The notes under the pieces are model-generated. The model searched no databases. It had not been told where the DNA came from and saw only the letters and a program-made list of their open reading frames with translations. From the NCBI RefSeq assembly GCF_036370855.1, contig NC_088101.1:5277501-5341500 (forward strand): a stretch of 64,000 nt of DNA, given 5' to 3'. Below, in pieces: positions 27,701-40,542 of the stretch. The translations under genes were made by a program, and so were the position numbers. Each line of letters begins with the position of its first letter. Position 1 is the first letter of the stretch. The stretch is from Dromaius novaehollandiae. Lineage: Eukaryota > Chordata > Aves > Casuariiformes > Dromaiidae.

Positions 27701-30700
27701 CTCCTTATGAATTTACAAGCCAGACATGAGAAGGATGCTGTGGTCAGCCAATTAAGTCTGCTTTTTTTGTTTTTTTAATAGAGGGATGTGGGCGAAAATC
27801 AATCAGTCTCAAGCAAAAATTCAAACTCTTATCCAATATCCTAACCTGATTTTGAAGGGTGTCCTTCAATAATGGACGTTATAATAAAGGATGTTATAAA
27901 GACGACATTAAATAAATCATGCGCTTGTCTCAGTACAGCCTGAACCTGTCAGTTTACGAAAGAAATAATGCATCTCTTTTGCATATTGGACTATATGTTC
28001 ACTTTTTGCTCTCACGTGGAAGCAAAATTAAAACTGCGTCTAAGAGTCTGACCTTCCACATCAGAGCAAAAGCTCCAAAGCCCACAAAACCCTCCTGACA
28101 GCATTTTTATCTCCATTTTAAATAGGGACAATATTTCTCTCTTTTATCAAGGTGCTTTGAGCATTATTAATGAAAACCACTGTTTTCTGATATTGTCACC
28201 CTTTCAGTCTTGAAGGATCAGAGTAGGTCATCACATTTGCTCTCTGGACCAGAGGACACAACGCAGCGGAGGAGGGACAAGACCAGCAAGGCTGCCTGCT
28301 CCACCCCATTTCCCTTAGCAACTCTGCGTCCTGAAGGACTTCACGGAGCTCACATTCCAGCTCAGCATTAAATGCTGGGAAAGGAGGCATCCGGGAACTG
28401 GACAGAGCTAACACTGACGTGTGGCTCTTACAAGGGACCAAGTCACAGGGGGACATGCATAGACAGCTGCATATGTAGATTGAGCTCCCTGCCCAGCAGG
28501 GATCTCTGGACATGCAATGGGCTGGACACGGTCTGCAATCAAGACCAAGAACTCTCCATCCCTTCCCAAATGTGTAAATACTCAGCTATCTGACACAAAG
28601 ATTTCTCCCATGTACGCTCAACTTTAAAATAATCCAAGCAACGATTTAAAACAGCCAGTTTTCCTAACCAGGAGGCAACTGAACTGGATTTAAACATTGT
28701 TTACCCTCTAGCGCATGCTGTTATTAAAATTTCTACCACTGTTGACATCCACAAGACATGGCAACCAGATTCACATCTAACTAGGAAAAGAAATGGGTTC
28801 ACAAATCTCCTATTCAGACACCTCACACTTAGTTTTCCCTCTTTATGTAACATGGACAAACTGGTATTTGAGGCTGCGATGGGGATTTCTTCTTCACTGA
28901 AGTTCAGAGCAACGCAGGTTTAAAGGTATGAGCATTTTCCAGGGAACTGGATCCTTTGCAATATCGAACAGGGTGCCACTAAGGCACATAAGTGCCAAAA
29001 GCTGAACTCAGTCATCGCCTGCAAAGTCAATATTCTATTGACTAAATCTCTATTGCCCTTCGAAAAGAGAAAAACACTCAACTGGACATCAAGAATAAAC
29101 TTTGTCATTCCAGAAACGATGTTTTGAGTTCAGCATGTCTAAAAGTTATTAAAAATAACAAGGAATTTTTAAAAATATTGAGGAATAAGGAGTATCTTGT
29201 GATCATCCACAACCATTTGCCCCATCCAGGGGCACAGGTAGGACTGTAACACTGCCATCTTCAGTGTTCACATATCAAAATTCAGCCATCCAGACAAATT
29301 ATGAGGGATTTAAAGAAAAATACATTTCACATGCTTTTGAATTTTGTTTGTGGGGGTCATAATTTTAAGCTTTGTCAACCGCAGAGGCAACAACAGAACG
29401 TTTCAAAGGCGATTGAGTATTTCTTGTAGCCATGTGAATCCAGGAGCCAGAGCATTAAACAGAAAACAGCTAATTTCAGTAGGCACTCTGTAGATTTACG
29501 AGCAGATACCATTCTGAACCAGGAAAGCATAGCACAGCATTGCAGCTCAGGCACTTAGTCTCAGTAAAAGTCTCTTAATCTTTGTAAAAATACTCTGAAC
29601 TTTCCAGCACTATGTTCAATATTAAGTTGCAGTAAAACAAGACTAAAGAATGTCCAGCAACTCTGTCTGCAGAAAATGATTTCAAAGACAAAACACCTCC
29701 TTGTTATCCCTAGAAATCATGGCTTTTTCCTTAAAGCTTGAGGGTCAGAATAGGATGATGACCGTCTAGTGGATACCTTCTCTTTATGTAACTGTATTGA
29801 CTTCACTGATTTAGCTGGGACCATTGACAGAGTTGGAGGAAATAACAGTGTGGCTAGAGCTGACCAAAACCCACATTTTCCCAGAATTATCTTATTAAAA
29901 TTAGATATTGACACAAAAGAGCTTCCTGGATTCTGCACTAGTGCAATAAAATGCTGCTGGGTACAGGACAAAACAATTACGGGCAGGGAAACATGACTGT
30001 TGACCTAAGCCATTGCATCCTAACCAGAAATCAAGTCTTTGTGCTGCTGGCCATGCTGGAGAAGGATTTTCCTCTGCCCTTCTCATGCCAGCCAGCTGCG
30101 TGATCCCATTCAGTCAAACTACAATCTCCAAACTTCCCTTTGAGCCCTGCAGCTCTCCAAACAACTTCCCATCTATCGCCCCTTTTCAAGCCGTGCATTT
30201 CAGGAGGGTCTGTGATGCACCCTTGTGCAAAAATGAAGGGGGTACAGATGAAGTAGTGAAGTCTGGGACAGAAAAGAGAGGAAAAAAAAAAAACAGGAAA
30301 TTCTTTTGGGGATGTATATGTCCATCAAGTCCTAAAGCTCTCCCGCAGTAGTCCTTTACTACTGCCACACCTCCAAATCAGACTTGCAGAGTTAAAATGT
30401 GCCACCTACTTTTGAAGATCCCATGGCAGGTCCCGGTAGGTCTGATAGCCTTTTTGACCTCCAACCACAGTTTGAGTAAAATCTGGACTGCGTAGCGAGT
30501 GCTGCTGGAAGATGCAGGAGTTGCATGGACTGGTGTGACGGGAAGGAAAAGGCATTGAATGCAGATCCTTCATTGAGGCCCAGCTGGCGCAACACCCAGC
30601 ACTGCGCGGGTTGTTGCAAAACGAGGGAGCAAACTTCTGAATGAAAACAAACAGAGGTAAGCATGGAGTCGATAAAGAGACTCTAACCTTCTGATCAGCT

Positions 30701-33700
30701 CAGCATCAAAGTGCTCCCAGGGCAGAGATGGACAGCGCAGATAAACCGGCCTGGGCAAGAAGACTCGTTCTTCGTCACAGCAGAGCAAGAAGTGCTTTAA
30801 ATTCCCCTTTTCTAGCACTCCCTTTCTGCCCAGCTTGTACCCCTCCAGCAGGCCTTCTCCTGAGTAGCAGCACCGTCTACCATGCACTCCTCATAAGACT
30901 CACACAGGAGAAGTACCGCACTGTCAAGCCACTTGCCTCCAGAGGTAGCCACCACAATGGCCCGGCACAAAAATAAATACAGACATAAATGGCTTGGTCA
31001 GCCAAGGCTGGTCTCCCTCAGTGCTCACTCTTCCCCAGCTGCCCCGGACTCCCTTGGCATCAGGGACATGACTACTATAAGTATCCAGCCTCCTAATTAT
31101 ATGTTAGTCATTTAATGGTTGGCATAACCCCGCCTGTGGAAAATGCTTACTCTGTGAAAAGGGCCACCAGTCTCCCCAGAATTCCCTTCTCCTGAGCCTT
31201 CAGAGCCAGCTGGGGGGAGGGAGGGGGGATAAATATTCTGGGGTGAGAAATTTTGCACTTTCATCTAGACCCCCAAATAAACAAACAAACAAAATTTCCT
31301 GGAAAGCAACTCCTTGTTTCCAGCCTTAGGTGGACTTGGATGTGCACCAGAAAGGTTTTCAGCTTTCAAATGTTTGATATTTTCCAATGAAGTATCCAAA
31401 TTTCACAGTCATGTTTGTGAAAAATCATTTTATTACAGAAAGAACCTCAATACCCAGGGAGAAAACACACCAGCAGGAAATTTCCACCTGGTCATATCCA
31501 GCCCTTTTCCCTCCTTCCCCCCCCCAAAAATGTCCATTCTCAAGGACTTCAGCACAATTTGAGCAGCGAGGGTCTGGACAGCCCAGCTCTAGGACAGTAG
31601 GAAAAGCTGAGCACTTCAGGTCTGCATCTCCTAGCTCTCCAACAATGCATTCTTCCATGGCTTTGATCAAATGAATTGCTTTTTTGACTTCTCCTACCTC
31701 CTTGTAAGAAGCGCATGGTTGCAGTTACTTACCTTATGAGCAGCTTTAGTGACTAATATACAGTATCTGTAACATACTAATACTCCCTGGGCTTTGCATA
31801 CCCTTCCTCCTGCCCTGTTATTCTCTTTTTCAAGATTGATAAAACCCCAAAAACCTTGTGCAGAAAGGCACTAGGGTAAAAGTGCTCCACCCAGAAACAG
31901 ATATACATCCACAGAAACTCTCATGCTCCATCCTTTCAACCCAAGTCAATCCAAAAGTCATGAAAATACCTTAAAACTCATGAAAATACCTTAAAACTCC
32001 TTGGTTTAATTTTTTTTCTTCTAATATTACGATCACAAAATCTGTCATCCTTACAAAACACACTCTTAGGATAACAAAAGGGTTAAGTATAGGATGTAAC
32101 TTGAAGAAGTGTGTAATAATTTCTTCCCAGAATGGTCACATTGAGGCTGTATGCAGTGGTCTGTTCACACTGATAAAAATTAGCAGTGTTGTTAGCGGGT
32201 TACTAACATTAGTTTCATCACTAACATTTAGAAGCCACTAATAAGGTGTCCTGTGTACCTAGGCCAACCACACTGGGAAAAGGTAGCCCTGGAAGTGTTC
32301 AGAGTCTAAAAGATATGAACTTCTTTCCCTGAAGTGCAGAGGCCAGCTCTGCCCACCTAGGCCAGGTAGATCATCATCTTTATCCTGGCAGAAACTGGTT
32401 TTAGCAAGTGGCTGGAAGTCCGTGCAGAAATTACCCAAGATCTTGGGTTCTGCAGTGAGATTGCTTGGAGAGAAAGAACAGTCATTAGGAGAATGGCAGG
32501 TGGCCAGAGGTCTCAGGAGGTTGTACTAGAGGAAGGGAGGGACTGACAACAAACCAATGAACTTTTGGTAACTTTTGAAGCTCATCTCAGTAAGACAGAC
32601 CTTCACATCAGTATTCTGGACCACAAATAACAGAGGCCATTCCAAAAACATGGGGTGATTTCTTAACGATGAAGATTTTATCAAGATCTGCCTCATAAAA
32701 ATGAGAGTAAGACATTTAGTTTTCAAATTGAGCATTAAAATGAACTGCCCTGAAAAGCTGTGGGAAATAAGGCAATACATTTGCTTGAGTCAGAACATAC
32801 AAAATCCATTTCCACACACCTATTCTGTGGGAACGGTGGCACAGCCAGATCAAGAAAAGCCAATCATTAAGAAGCATAATTTTCTAATTTATTTACAATA
32901 AACTAGTAAATTGCAAAGTGTTTGTTTAGTGGTTATTCAGGGAGCAAAGGCAGTAATATTTTTGGTTAATATCAGGGAAGCACTACTGAGTACACAGGGT
33001 AGAAGTCTGAGAATGTGGGCACGCAAGATGTTGTGAATGAAAGTGTAAAAAGATGCAATAACAATTCTCTTCATTTAACCCTGCAAAGTCCGCCCAGCCA
33101 GTCAGACAGATTGCTTGCTTAATAATGGTAATAATAGGCTACGGTGATTTATGTTTGCATACTTGCACAGACTGCATGGCTGTAGAGACAGAGCATGCCT
33201 TGAGAGAAGACCATTGGCCAGCTCCAAAGCAATAACATCATTGTAATTTAAGAGCAAAGATGCTTTATGTAATTGTATACCAGTTAGTCAATCTGGGCCA
33301 TGGATTTTAGACCCAACACAATGGTCAATCACTACGCTTAAATTGAGAAGTGAATATTTTGCCAGCAATATTGAACAGACCTGACAAAAGTTCTGTTAAA
33401 GCACAAGGACCTGAGCAACCTGAACTAATTAGACCTGCTTTGAGCACAGGGCTGGGCTGGATGACCTCCAGACATCCCTTCCGTCCTAAATTATTTTGCA
33501 GGTTTAAGAGCATCTGATAAGACCAAATGGGTTGACTGCAACAAAATCCTTCTCCAGCCCCATTGACTCGCTTTCCATCAGCTCACTGTCAGAGTTCAGT
33601 TGTGTCTCCAGATTCCTGATCTGAAGAAGTAAGGGCCTCTTGAGGTTGGCATTCAAAATTCAGGGGAGCTCTAGAAGAGCTGCATTTCTTCATACTTTCT

Positions 33701-36700
33701 AACTTCATCTGCTGGACATGCTACAAAACTTTCCTTTTCTGATTTAAAAAAAAAATGTCACGAGTTAATTGTCCCATCCTTTCCTTCACTACTGTAATTC
33801 CCAGCCACAACTTTTAATAACTCATAAGGAGGAAAACAAAACCAGAAAATCCACTAGAAAGGTAGAATGACTCTTCAGAGACAGCACCAGGGCTGCTGGA
33901 GGAGCCAGGTACTTCAACCTGAGCTGTGAAAAAGTCACTTGGGGCCAGACTTTATGATGTGCCCCTGCAGGTTTAAGGCACTAAATGTGCTGAGGCTCTC
34001 AGATACTATAGGAATGGCCTCAAGCTCTGAAGTAAGTAAGAGCTTGCCCTGGTTGGTTTCCAAATAGTCCCTCTTTCCAAGCCATTATAACAGAAACTGC
34101 TACACCCGTCTAAGCTGCAGCCAGAAGGGCCAGCCCAGAATACTGACAACGCCCTTAGACAACAGAAAACCCCCAGTGCCAGAGTCATTAAAGAAGAATT
34201 CATAGCCCGTCGCCCCATTTGAGCCAAAAATGTAGCACACATGTCCCGGTCCTTGGCAGCTGCTCAGCCAGAGCTGCTACTTAACAAAACCAAACAGGCC
34301 AGCCTGCATTTTCTTCCAGGTGTTGCTTAGCAAGCCGACTTACAAGCCACTCTGTCCAGCTGCTGCGCAAATCCTCTGCTCAGCGCCAGATAGGCAGCAT
34401 TGCAGAAGAGGCATGAGGCTTTCATATGGGCTGGGTTAGGTCTACAAATAAATAAGGCACTTCCAGAAAAAAATAAATCCAGCATACCCTTTACAGGTAT
34501 TGCCCAACTTGAAAGAACGATGGCATCATTTTGCACAGCAGAAATGCCAGGGAGATTTATGGGGAGCGCTGATGCAGAGCTGCCAACCGCTCTGAAGGAG
34601 ACACCATGGTCAGGACGAGACTTTGCCTATCTCCATTTTCCCCAAAAGTGTCTGGTTGTTTTGGATTTGATTTCATATTAGTCCTTAGCAGTTTGGATTT
34701 GATTTCATATTAGTCCTTAGCAGCTAATTTCCCTAGTGGAAGCCAAACCAACTCGGGGTCTTTGAGATGCTTTCTGCTACAGGTACAAAGCCATTGCTTG
34801 CCCCGGCTTGCTCTGCAGCAGCATGCAAGACCCTATGCGTGGTTCCCTTGAGCAACCACCTGAGGTGTTGTACACTACATCGGCTTTTGAGGCTTCCAGA
34901 CCAAATCAAGGAGCATCAAGCCCAAGACCTTGGTCCTACAGCCAGTCAGAGGCTGAGTCACTGATGAGAAAAGGCAGCGTGCTTCGGGCAGGTCTGCTCG
35001 GTACTGAATGGCAGTCCCAGCTTGAGAAGTGCAGGTTTGCTGCCTCTGTGTTAAGACCTGCTGGCTGAACTCACGCTTTGGTAATACCTACTCTCTGCCT
35101 AGTAAGCACAGAAAGACTGTTTTCCCCTCTGTGCCCTACTATGTTTATCTGTTACTCGATAGCTGGTAACAGAGCCAAGCAAACTGGGGACACATCAACA
35201 CTGGGGGGACAACATTTCTTAGGGAATGCATCTAAGGAAACATCTGCCCCTCAGCATGAAGACCATGTGGTGTCAGTCTGCTTTAGGTTATCTGCCACAG
35301 CATTGCCTGCCACAGGAACTACTGTGGGGCCAGAGCAGTGTGGTCAGCTTACTTAAGACACAGTGCCCCCCTCTTCCATGGCCATGCATGTTTCCCAACT
35401 ACTGCTAGGCACTTGGAGCAGGGGGACGCACCACCCTTAAGAACAAGAGAGCCTTGTCTCATAGCAATCCCTCCACCCGGGCCACGGTCTGTCCACTGGG
35501 GATGGCTGGTTCCAGTAACAGGTCCCCTGGGTTTGCAGGTCATCCACCCTGGCCTAGAGACCAAGGTCAGTCTGTCTAGCTCACAGCTCAATGGGTCACA
35601 GACTGCAGGGGACCCCAAGAGTTTGGGGAAGGTCAGAGCTACATGGAAATTGTGGGCAGCTGATTATTGTTGGTGTTTACCTACAGAGAAGGGTCTGAGG
35701 TTAAAACGTGTTCAGGGTGCCAGACTGATGGTGAGGCCTTCCTCAAAGCCGTACTTGCCCCATGGCACAACCAGAAGGGAAAGCGTGGGAGCCAAGGGGG
35801 CAAACATGACATAGCAAGCACAACCTTTCAGGCTTACTGGAAGGAGGAAGGAATTAATTAGCTAATCAAGTGAATCAGAGACATGCCTTGCATTCCTTGC
35901 ACCTATCCAACCCTACAGAAAAGAAACTCATCACATTGTTCAATAACAAGTTCACAAAAGCCTTTCCTCTGTTTTTACAGAAACAGCTTATCTGCTTCTG
36001 ACAAAAAGCCACTAGCAATGAATGGTGGTTTGCAAACATAAAATATTCTTCAAAGCTACTGAGAAGCAAAGAAAGTGTCATGTAAGAACCAACTCAATTA
36101 AAAAGAGTATTACCCTAAGATAAAGCAGATTAATAACCATTTGAGGTATTTGCTCAAGTATTTTAACTGGATGAGTGAAAGATTTTCTTTGAAGCAATAA
36201 TGGATCCAAGTCCCTAGGCCAGCTGAAATCCTGACAGCTATGTTTTATAGAAGGATCCATGTTCAACCACACATACCAGAGAACAAGGGAGTAGTTCCTC
36301 CGTTCAGTTCTTACATCCAAACCCTTGGACAGGAACTCCACCCACGCAGCTCCCCCAGCCAGATAAAACCACACCAGCCGAACGTATCCTTGGGTCATGG
36401 CACAGTTACCAGCTACCGAATGCTCATTAATGCTTTAATTAAGTGTCATGCACACAGAACATGCTCCATCAGAACTCACCAAAAAGCAATTTTCCCTAAG
36501 CCATGAAAAAAAAAAAATTGTGATAAGAAAGCAGTGAGATGCCCTTTAAGACAACTGCCCCTGGTTTAAGGCTCCCTTTATTGCACTAGACCCATTAATA
36601 TGTGACCAAAGGGCTACTGTTCTTCCAAATGACCAGCCACCTTCTCATCCTCAGCACACTTTGTATGTCCTTTATTACTAGACTAAAGCTGCTGTACTGC

Positions 36701-38789
36701 TTTTTCCCTTTCCAACAACAGTCTCAGATCCTGAGATCTCCCCCTTAGCTGTTAGATATTACATACCAGGATTGATGGCCTCCAGCACGTCCATGAAGAG
36801 CTTAATTTTCTAGCTCTGAATATGGTGCAACTTGGACTAAGTTTCCTTTCTGGATGGGAAAAGGCCATGGTATTGTGCCTTTCAAATCTACTTTTCCATA
36901 ATACTATGGCCTTGGCAGGCAAAACCTGCTCAGCTCCCTGCTCATAGCCAGGGCATACTGAGCTTACATACCTTAAAGGCAATGCATGGATGCAGACTTT
37001 CTGATGGGGGAAGAGACCAAAACTCACTCAGTATTCTAGAGGACTACACTAAGAGCAGCACAGCCATGCTCTCCTCAAGCTTTGTGAGATAATCAAGCAT
37101 CTCTAACTTCAAGGCAACAAGGACACAGTCCTTTGTTCTCCAGATTATCTCCACTGAGCTGAAATAGAGCACCACCAGTGGAAATAGTTTAAAGCTCTTG
37201 TACAGTGCCATTCACCCTCTAGTGGCTGGTTCTTGCTGTACGTCCAGAGCTCCCACTTGCATGCACAGCTGGGTAACCTCTGGGCAACCCTGTCCAAGTC
37301 TGGGTGCTGCATACAGGGGTCTCAAGCTACACACCTCCAATGACAAGTCAGTGAAACCAGGGCTACTGCAGCCTGGCCTAGGCCAGTCAAGGACACTGGG
37401 ATTCGGTGGCGGGGTGGGGCACGACACCAATTCCCACTTACACTATAGCAGGTTTGTGCCCTCCTGGGAATGTCAATCAATCAGAGCTCATTTCCCAAGA
37501 CAACTGCACCCAAATCAAGAGTCAATGGCACAGTGTAATGCCTGAACAGCATAGACACTTCGAAAACGCACCTTTTGAGGTAAATGAAAACTGAGGCCAG
37601 AGAGTAAAATGACATAAAAGCCAGTAAATATATAGTATAGGATGAATGTAACATGTTGTAAAACACAGGATTCCCCATCATAGAGTTGCTTACTGTGACA
37701 CAGCAATAAGTACACGGAACAATAGAGATTTTAAGTGGTTTTATTAACTCTACAAATGGAACACATTCCTGTGTGTCTCACACAACTGTATCATTAGATA
37801 TGTCCTGTTCTGCCTTGAGTGCTGATGTTAATTCCTATGAAGACATGTTTGTGGGCAGACAAAGCTTGTGGCTTCATAAATAAGCAAGATTTCAGCTTAA
37901 ATGCAACACTAGTCTGCTAGGCCACCTAAACCAAATCAAAAGGTTTGCCACCTGCCTTGCTTCATATTTCCCTCAGGAAAAGCCAGACAATGTTGACCTA
38001 GATAGAAGTTTTGCCATGAGGAGGAGATTAACTCTGGTCCATCGACACCAGCATGATTCACTGTGGATGAGGCATGCTCTTTAAAGTGCTGCTCCTGCCA
38101 GTCCCCCTTTACCCTCTGCTTGGCATCACCAAAAGACACGCAAATTAGATTCCTTCCACGAGGAACTGAACCAGAAGACTTTTCCAGCTGCTACCAGGAA
38201 AACTCAAAGTCCACAGAGACAGGCTATAGACAGTCCAAAATAAAGACTCCCAAAACACACAGTCGAAATATCAGGTCCTCTACAGCCCCACAGCTCCTGG
38301 CTGCACCACACTGGCACTCAGCAGGAAGGCAAATTGGGTTCTTGGTATCTCCGGGACTCAGAAAGGGTCACTCCTTAAGCAAATAATAAACCTTTTCAGC
38401 CTTATGCCTGTTACTCTGGGGACTGATACTGCAGCCCTTTGCACAAGACAAAACGCTTAAGGCTTTCTGGTTTTGTATCCAAGATAAGCACAGCTGGAAA
38501 GTTCACAGATACAAAAGAAATCATTGAGACATCTACTTACCTGTTTCTGGGAACCAGTAACATAGCTAGGATTTACAAGCCTAAAAATATCAGGTTCCCA
38601 AATTACAACCAAAGTCAGCAGGAACCATTATGCCCTTTGAAAAACCAAGCTTGAAGTGCTTTGGGAACTGGAAATTCATGGTATCTTGCAAGGAGGCTTT
38701 TTGTTATGAAGACTCATGACTTTACTCACTGTCCCACTAAGATAATTGCTTCTCACAAAAAAACCTCAGATGTACCTGTCATACATCAT
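9565..38789 (-). CDS. second TMPRSS11-family protease gene, 5' (anchor and SEA) half, 3' part outside the window
   Basis: Exons are 38776-38789 (candidate start), 24565-24686, 23707-23825, 12420-12487 and 9565-9728. Joined phases agree (487 nt) and no stop interrupts. The product begins MMYD, then IHQPAIKIRHLEPWK, a membrane anchor at about residues 21-43, and an SEA domain from DQKLFYY to about residue 162. Exon lengths and phases copy those of the gene at 40.4-49.6 kb, so the two are tandem duplicates in the same orientation. By family, this should be another epithelial type II transmembrane serine protease. The GLLVYFLA anchor and FYYSGNIKIT start look most like TMPRSS11B/D, but half a protein is not enough to assign orthology. 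No activation-site, His, Asp or Ser exon was recognised in 1-9564, so function as a protease is inferred from family only. Confidence 0.87.
9873..9887 (+). repeat. A15 homopolymer
   Basis: A run of 15 A lies in the intron following SEA exon 2 of the left gene on the minus strand. Confidence 0.9.
10622..10648 (+). repeat. C27 homopolymer
   Basis: Twenty-seven consecutive C residues lie in an intron of the left protease gene. Long pure C runs are prone to slippage, so the length may be inexact. Confidence 0.9.
11715..11860 (+). mobile_element. possible degraded LINE remnant
   Basis: The run 'gtagtttttcacaaggaatt' and '...aaggggagattggacagg...' resembles the 3' half of old CR1/L3-type elements. 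It is heavily diverged and could be chance. Confidence 0.3.
12420..12487 (-). CDS. left TMPRSS11 gene, SEA exon 2
   Basis: This 68-nt exon runs from phase 0 to phase 2. It follows a strong pyrimidine tract ('cttttttcaacag') and precedes 'gtaggt'. It encodes MDKTFHNSILRKKYIRSRLV and RV. It has the same length and phases as 47023-47090 and the family pattern .KTF..S.L...(F/Y)I.(A/S)..V. It is separated from the previous exon by about 11.2 kb. Confidence 0.9.
12488..23706. other. long intron of the left TMPRSS11 gene
   Basis: About 11.2 kb separates SEA exons 1 and 2, against 1.4 kb in the paralogue. Open frames such as 19010-19465 (plus) have no splice context and no recognisable domain. No further gene was seen. 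Confidence 0.6.
23707..23825 (-). CDS. left TMPRSS11 gene, SEA exon 1
   Basis: This 119-nt exon runs from phase 1 to phase 0, with acceptor 'ccattacag' and donor 'gtaagt'. It encodes DQKLFYYSGNIKITSIRYSN and continues to RDLSERIERL. It aligns by eye with the exon at 48455-48570 of the paralogue, sharing FKI/IKI..I..V.Y and LSE.IE. Confidence 0.92.
24565..24686 (-). CDS. left TMPRSS11 gene, membrane-anchor exon
   Basis: This 122-nt exon runs from phase 2 to phase 1, with acceptor 'ctctttgcag' and donor 'gtaagt'. It encodes IHQPAIKIRHLEPWK, then about 22 hydrophobic residues ending GLLVYFLAY. Only this frame is open through the exon. The short basic tail before the hydrophobic run fits a type II (N-terminus inside) orientation. 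Confidence 0.9.
27584..27608 (+). repeat. C-rich tract
   Basis: Twenty-four C with one T (at 27591). A G-rich stretch follows about 70 nt downstream at 27682-27696. Confidence 0.9.
31958..31999 (+). repeat. tandem duplication, 20-bp unit x2
   Basis: The unit tgaaaataccttaaaactca is present twice head-to-tail (31961-31980 and 31981-31999, the second missing only its last base). It looks like a simple recent duplication. Confidence 0.9.
33405..33500 (+). mobile_element. CR1 LINE 3' tail
   Basis: 'gagcaacctgaactaattag' followed by '...gctgggctggatgacctcca...' and 'cccttccgtcctaaattatt' matches the 3' UTR end of CR1 in plus sense. It is short and 5'-truncated. Confidence 0.8.
34660..34723 (+). 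repeat. perfect 32-bp tandem duplication
   Basis: Two identical adjacent 32-bp copies (34660-34691 and 34692-34723), starting tttggatttgatttcatatt. No mismatch is visible, which suggests a recent event or an assembly artefact. Confidence 0.95.
38776..38789 (-). CDS. candidate start exon of the left TMPRSS11 gene
   Basis: ATG ATG TAT GAC AG is followed by 'gtacat'. It leaves in phase 2, exactly what the anchor exon at 24686 needs, and gives MMYD-R. Mammalian TMPRSS11E and 11F also begin MMY. It lies just beyond the end of the neighbouring gene. The donor is only fair and the exon very short, so chance cannot be excluded. Confidence 0.45.
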
Positions 38790-38880
38790 TTTTAAGCATC
38801 CTCTACAGACAATGCTTCAGGGAGTAAATGAGATTTGTTGGGCTGAACAGACCTATGGAACCAGCATGATACTTTATGCC

Positions 38881-38890
38881 CTATATAAAA
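38881..38890 (-). promoter_or_regulatory. possible TATA-like element upstream of the left TMPRSS11 gene
   Basis: The minus strand reads TTTTATATAG about 90 nt upstream of the candidate start codon at 38789, a fitting distance for a TATA box and a short 5' UTR. Such AT runs are common here, so support is weak. Confidence 0.25.
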
Positions 38891-39822
38891 ATCAAGCCAC
38901 CAAGGTTTTGTTACTGGCGCTCAGAATGTTGCACAAGAGAAGTTCCCTGACAGAAGATTAAGTGTCAGGTCTTTCTGATACACATAAATGTAGAAAATAA
39001 AGCTTCAGACCCTTGTCCTTCATGCTAGAACAGACCCTGCAACATCAGTTGATTCTTACTCAGTTCAGACGCTTTCCTCATGACTGATCACTGAGGGATT
39101 CTGATCTTCTGATCACAAGGATGCCAAGAGCCTGCTCTTGGCCTCCTCTAGTCCAGCACGAGTCACCTGCCTGCTTGCCACACTGGACCAGCTGCAGGTC
39201 TTGGCAGTGTGGCTGGCATCTCCTTTGCTGTTTTCTTTCTCTTCTGACCACAAAAGGAAAGAAAGCATGTGTTTTATGTAGGTAGTGATTCAAAGACCAC
39301 AACCCTTGCTGTTGTTAAGATCAGCATCCATACAAAGCATTGGAAAGGCTCTGCATACACACCATGGAAAGCATCCTCACCAGGGATGGGTGCATTCTGC
39401 TACTGGGGTGTCAGCAGGGGCCAAGACATGCTGGTGGTTCCACCACAGCAGGTGGAAACACAAGTTCCTGAAAACATCAAGTTAGAAAGAGGAGGATGCT
39501 TGTGTGGTTGCGATCAGACTGATTAGCTGTGGTCTGGCAATGGGACACAGGCAGTTGCTTCCTGCAAGAAGAGACATTTACACTGATTCCTGCGTCAGAT
39601 TGAAGTTCTGCCCTGTCCTGAGCGAGACAGTTGCCCCACTACTGGATTTCCACCATGGCACAAAGGACAGCTTTTTAGGATGCAGCTGAAGATAGATGTT
39701 AACTTATAAAAACCTGGGAACACCATTCACAAGACCAAGCAGGCTAGTTTGTTCGTTTGTTTTGCAATGGTCCAGCTGAGATTGTTACAGTCCTCCACAC
39801 TGCACAAAAAGCCAACAGCACT

Positions 39823-39828
39823 TTTATT
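39823..39828 (-). terminator. poly(A) signal of the right TMPRSS11 gene
   Basis: AATAAA reads on the minus strand about 550 nt after the stop codon at 40381. A GT-rich stretch follows at about 39795-39818. It is the first canonical signal I see downstream of the stop, so the 3' UTR would be about 39810-40380. Confidence 0.6.
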
Positions 39829-40380
39829 CAGAACCATACAATACAGAAAGTTTTAAAATGGAACTTTAATCAAATATCATAACATGACAATAGACTGGTG
39901 TGAAAGGAAAGTGTTCTTTGGTCTCAAGTCCAGCAGTTGAGGCTGAGGCTTGATTCTAGCTCACCTACAGCTAGATGGAGCCTTGACAGCACAAGGCAAA
40001 TGGATGCCCCACATTTCAGTTACAACTTGTCTAGGATGCTGGTGAACGATCATTGCACTCAGGTGTTTTGCCTGGATACAAAAGCAGTTGACAAGACATT
40101 TGGTCACAGTGAAAAGGGGAAGCACAGGCATAGAAGCCAAGGTTGCTGCCCCTTCAGCAGAGTACTTCCTGAACAAGAAGCTCCTGGTCATACAGATCGA
40201 GTCTGTTCCTCTCTGGCTGTAGGTCAAAGCAATTTCAAGTCCTAGACCACCCTGAGCTTGCTGGCATTTGATACGTCACCACAAGCTAAGGCAGCAGCCA
40301 ATTAGAGGATAACCACAGAGCAGAATGTGTCAGAGGAATAGCCTTACACGCAGCCCGCAGAGCTTAACCCACTGCAGGTT

Positions 40381-40542
40381 TCAGATGTTCGTTTTGGAGG
40401 CAATCCAGTCTCGATAGTAAGTCACTCGTGTATACACTCCTGGTTTATTTCGTTTGCCACATTCATCTCCCCAGCTCACTATTCCCACGAGATACCAGAT
40501 TCCTCTGGAGTTTGCATTCACCAGTGGCCCACCAGAGTCACC
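40381..40542 (-). CDS. TMPRSS11E/F-like: TMPRSS11 right gene, terminal exon with catalytic Ser
   Basis: This 162-nt coding exon enters in phase 0 after 'tttccttag' and ends at TGA (40381-40383). It encodes GDSGGPLV with the nucleophile Ser, then [29 protein letters not shown] and a C-terminus IASKTNI. Length and C-terminus match the family, in which most members end ..SKTG(I/L/M). Confidence 0.96.
   Translation of the reverse strand, partial: GDSGGPLVNANSRGIWYLVGIVSWGDECGKRNKPGVYTRVTYYRDWIASKTNI

Larger units (their letters stand above)
24687..38775. other. probable first intron of the left TMPRSS11 gene
   Basis: About 14 kb of non-coding sequence holds a CR1 tail, two tandem duplications and poly-C tracts (listed separately). 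No protein-like exon was recognised on either strand. Confidence 0.5.

Noticed and set aside
31697-31750. Donor-like 'gtaagt' preceded by a short segment (minus strand)
   Set aside because: No start codon and no coding content; it could at most be an untranslated exon of the left gene.
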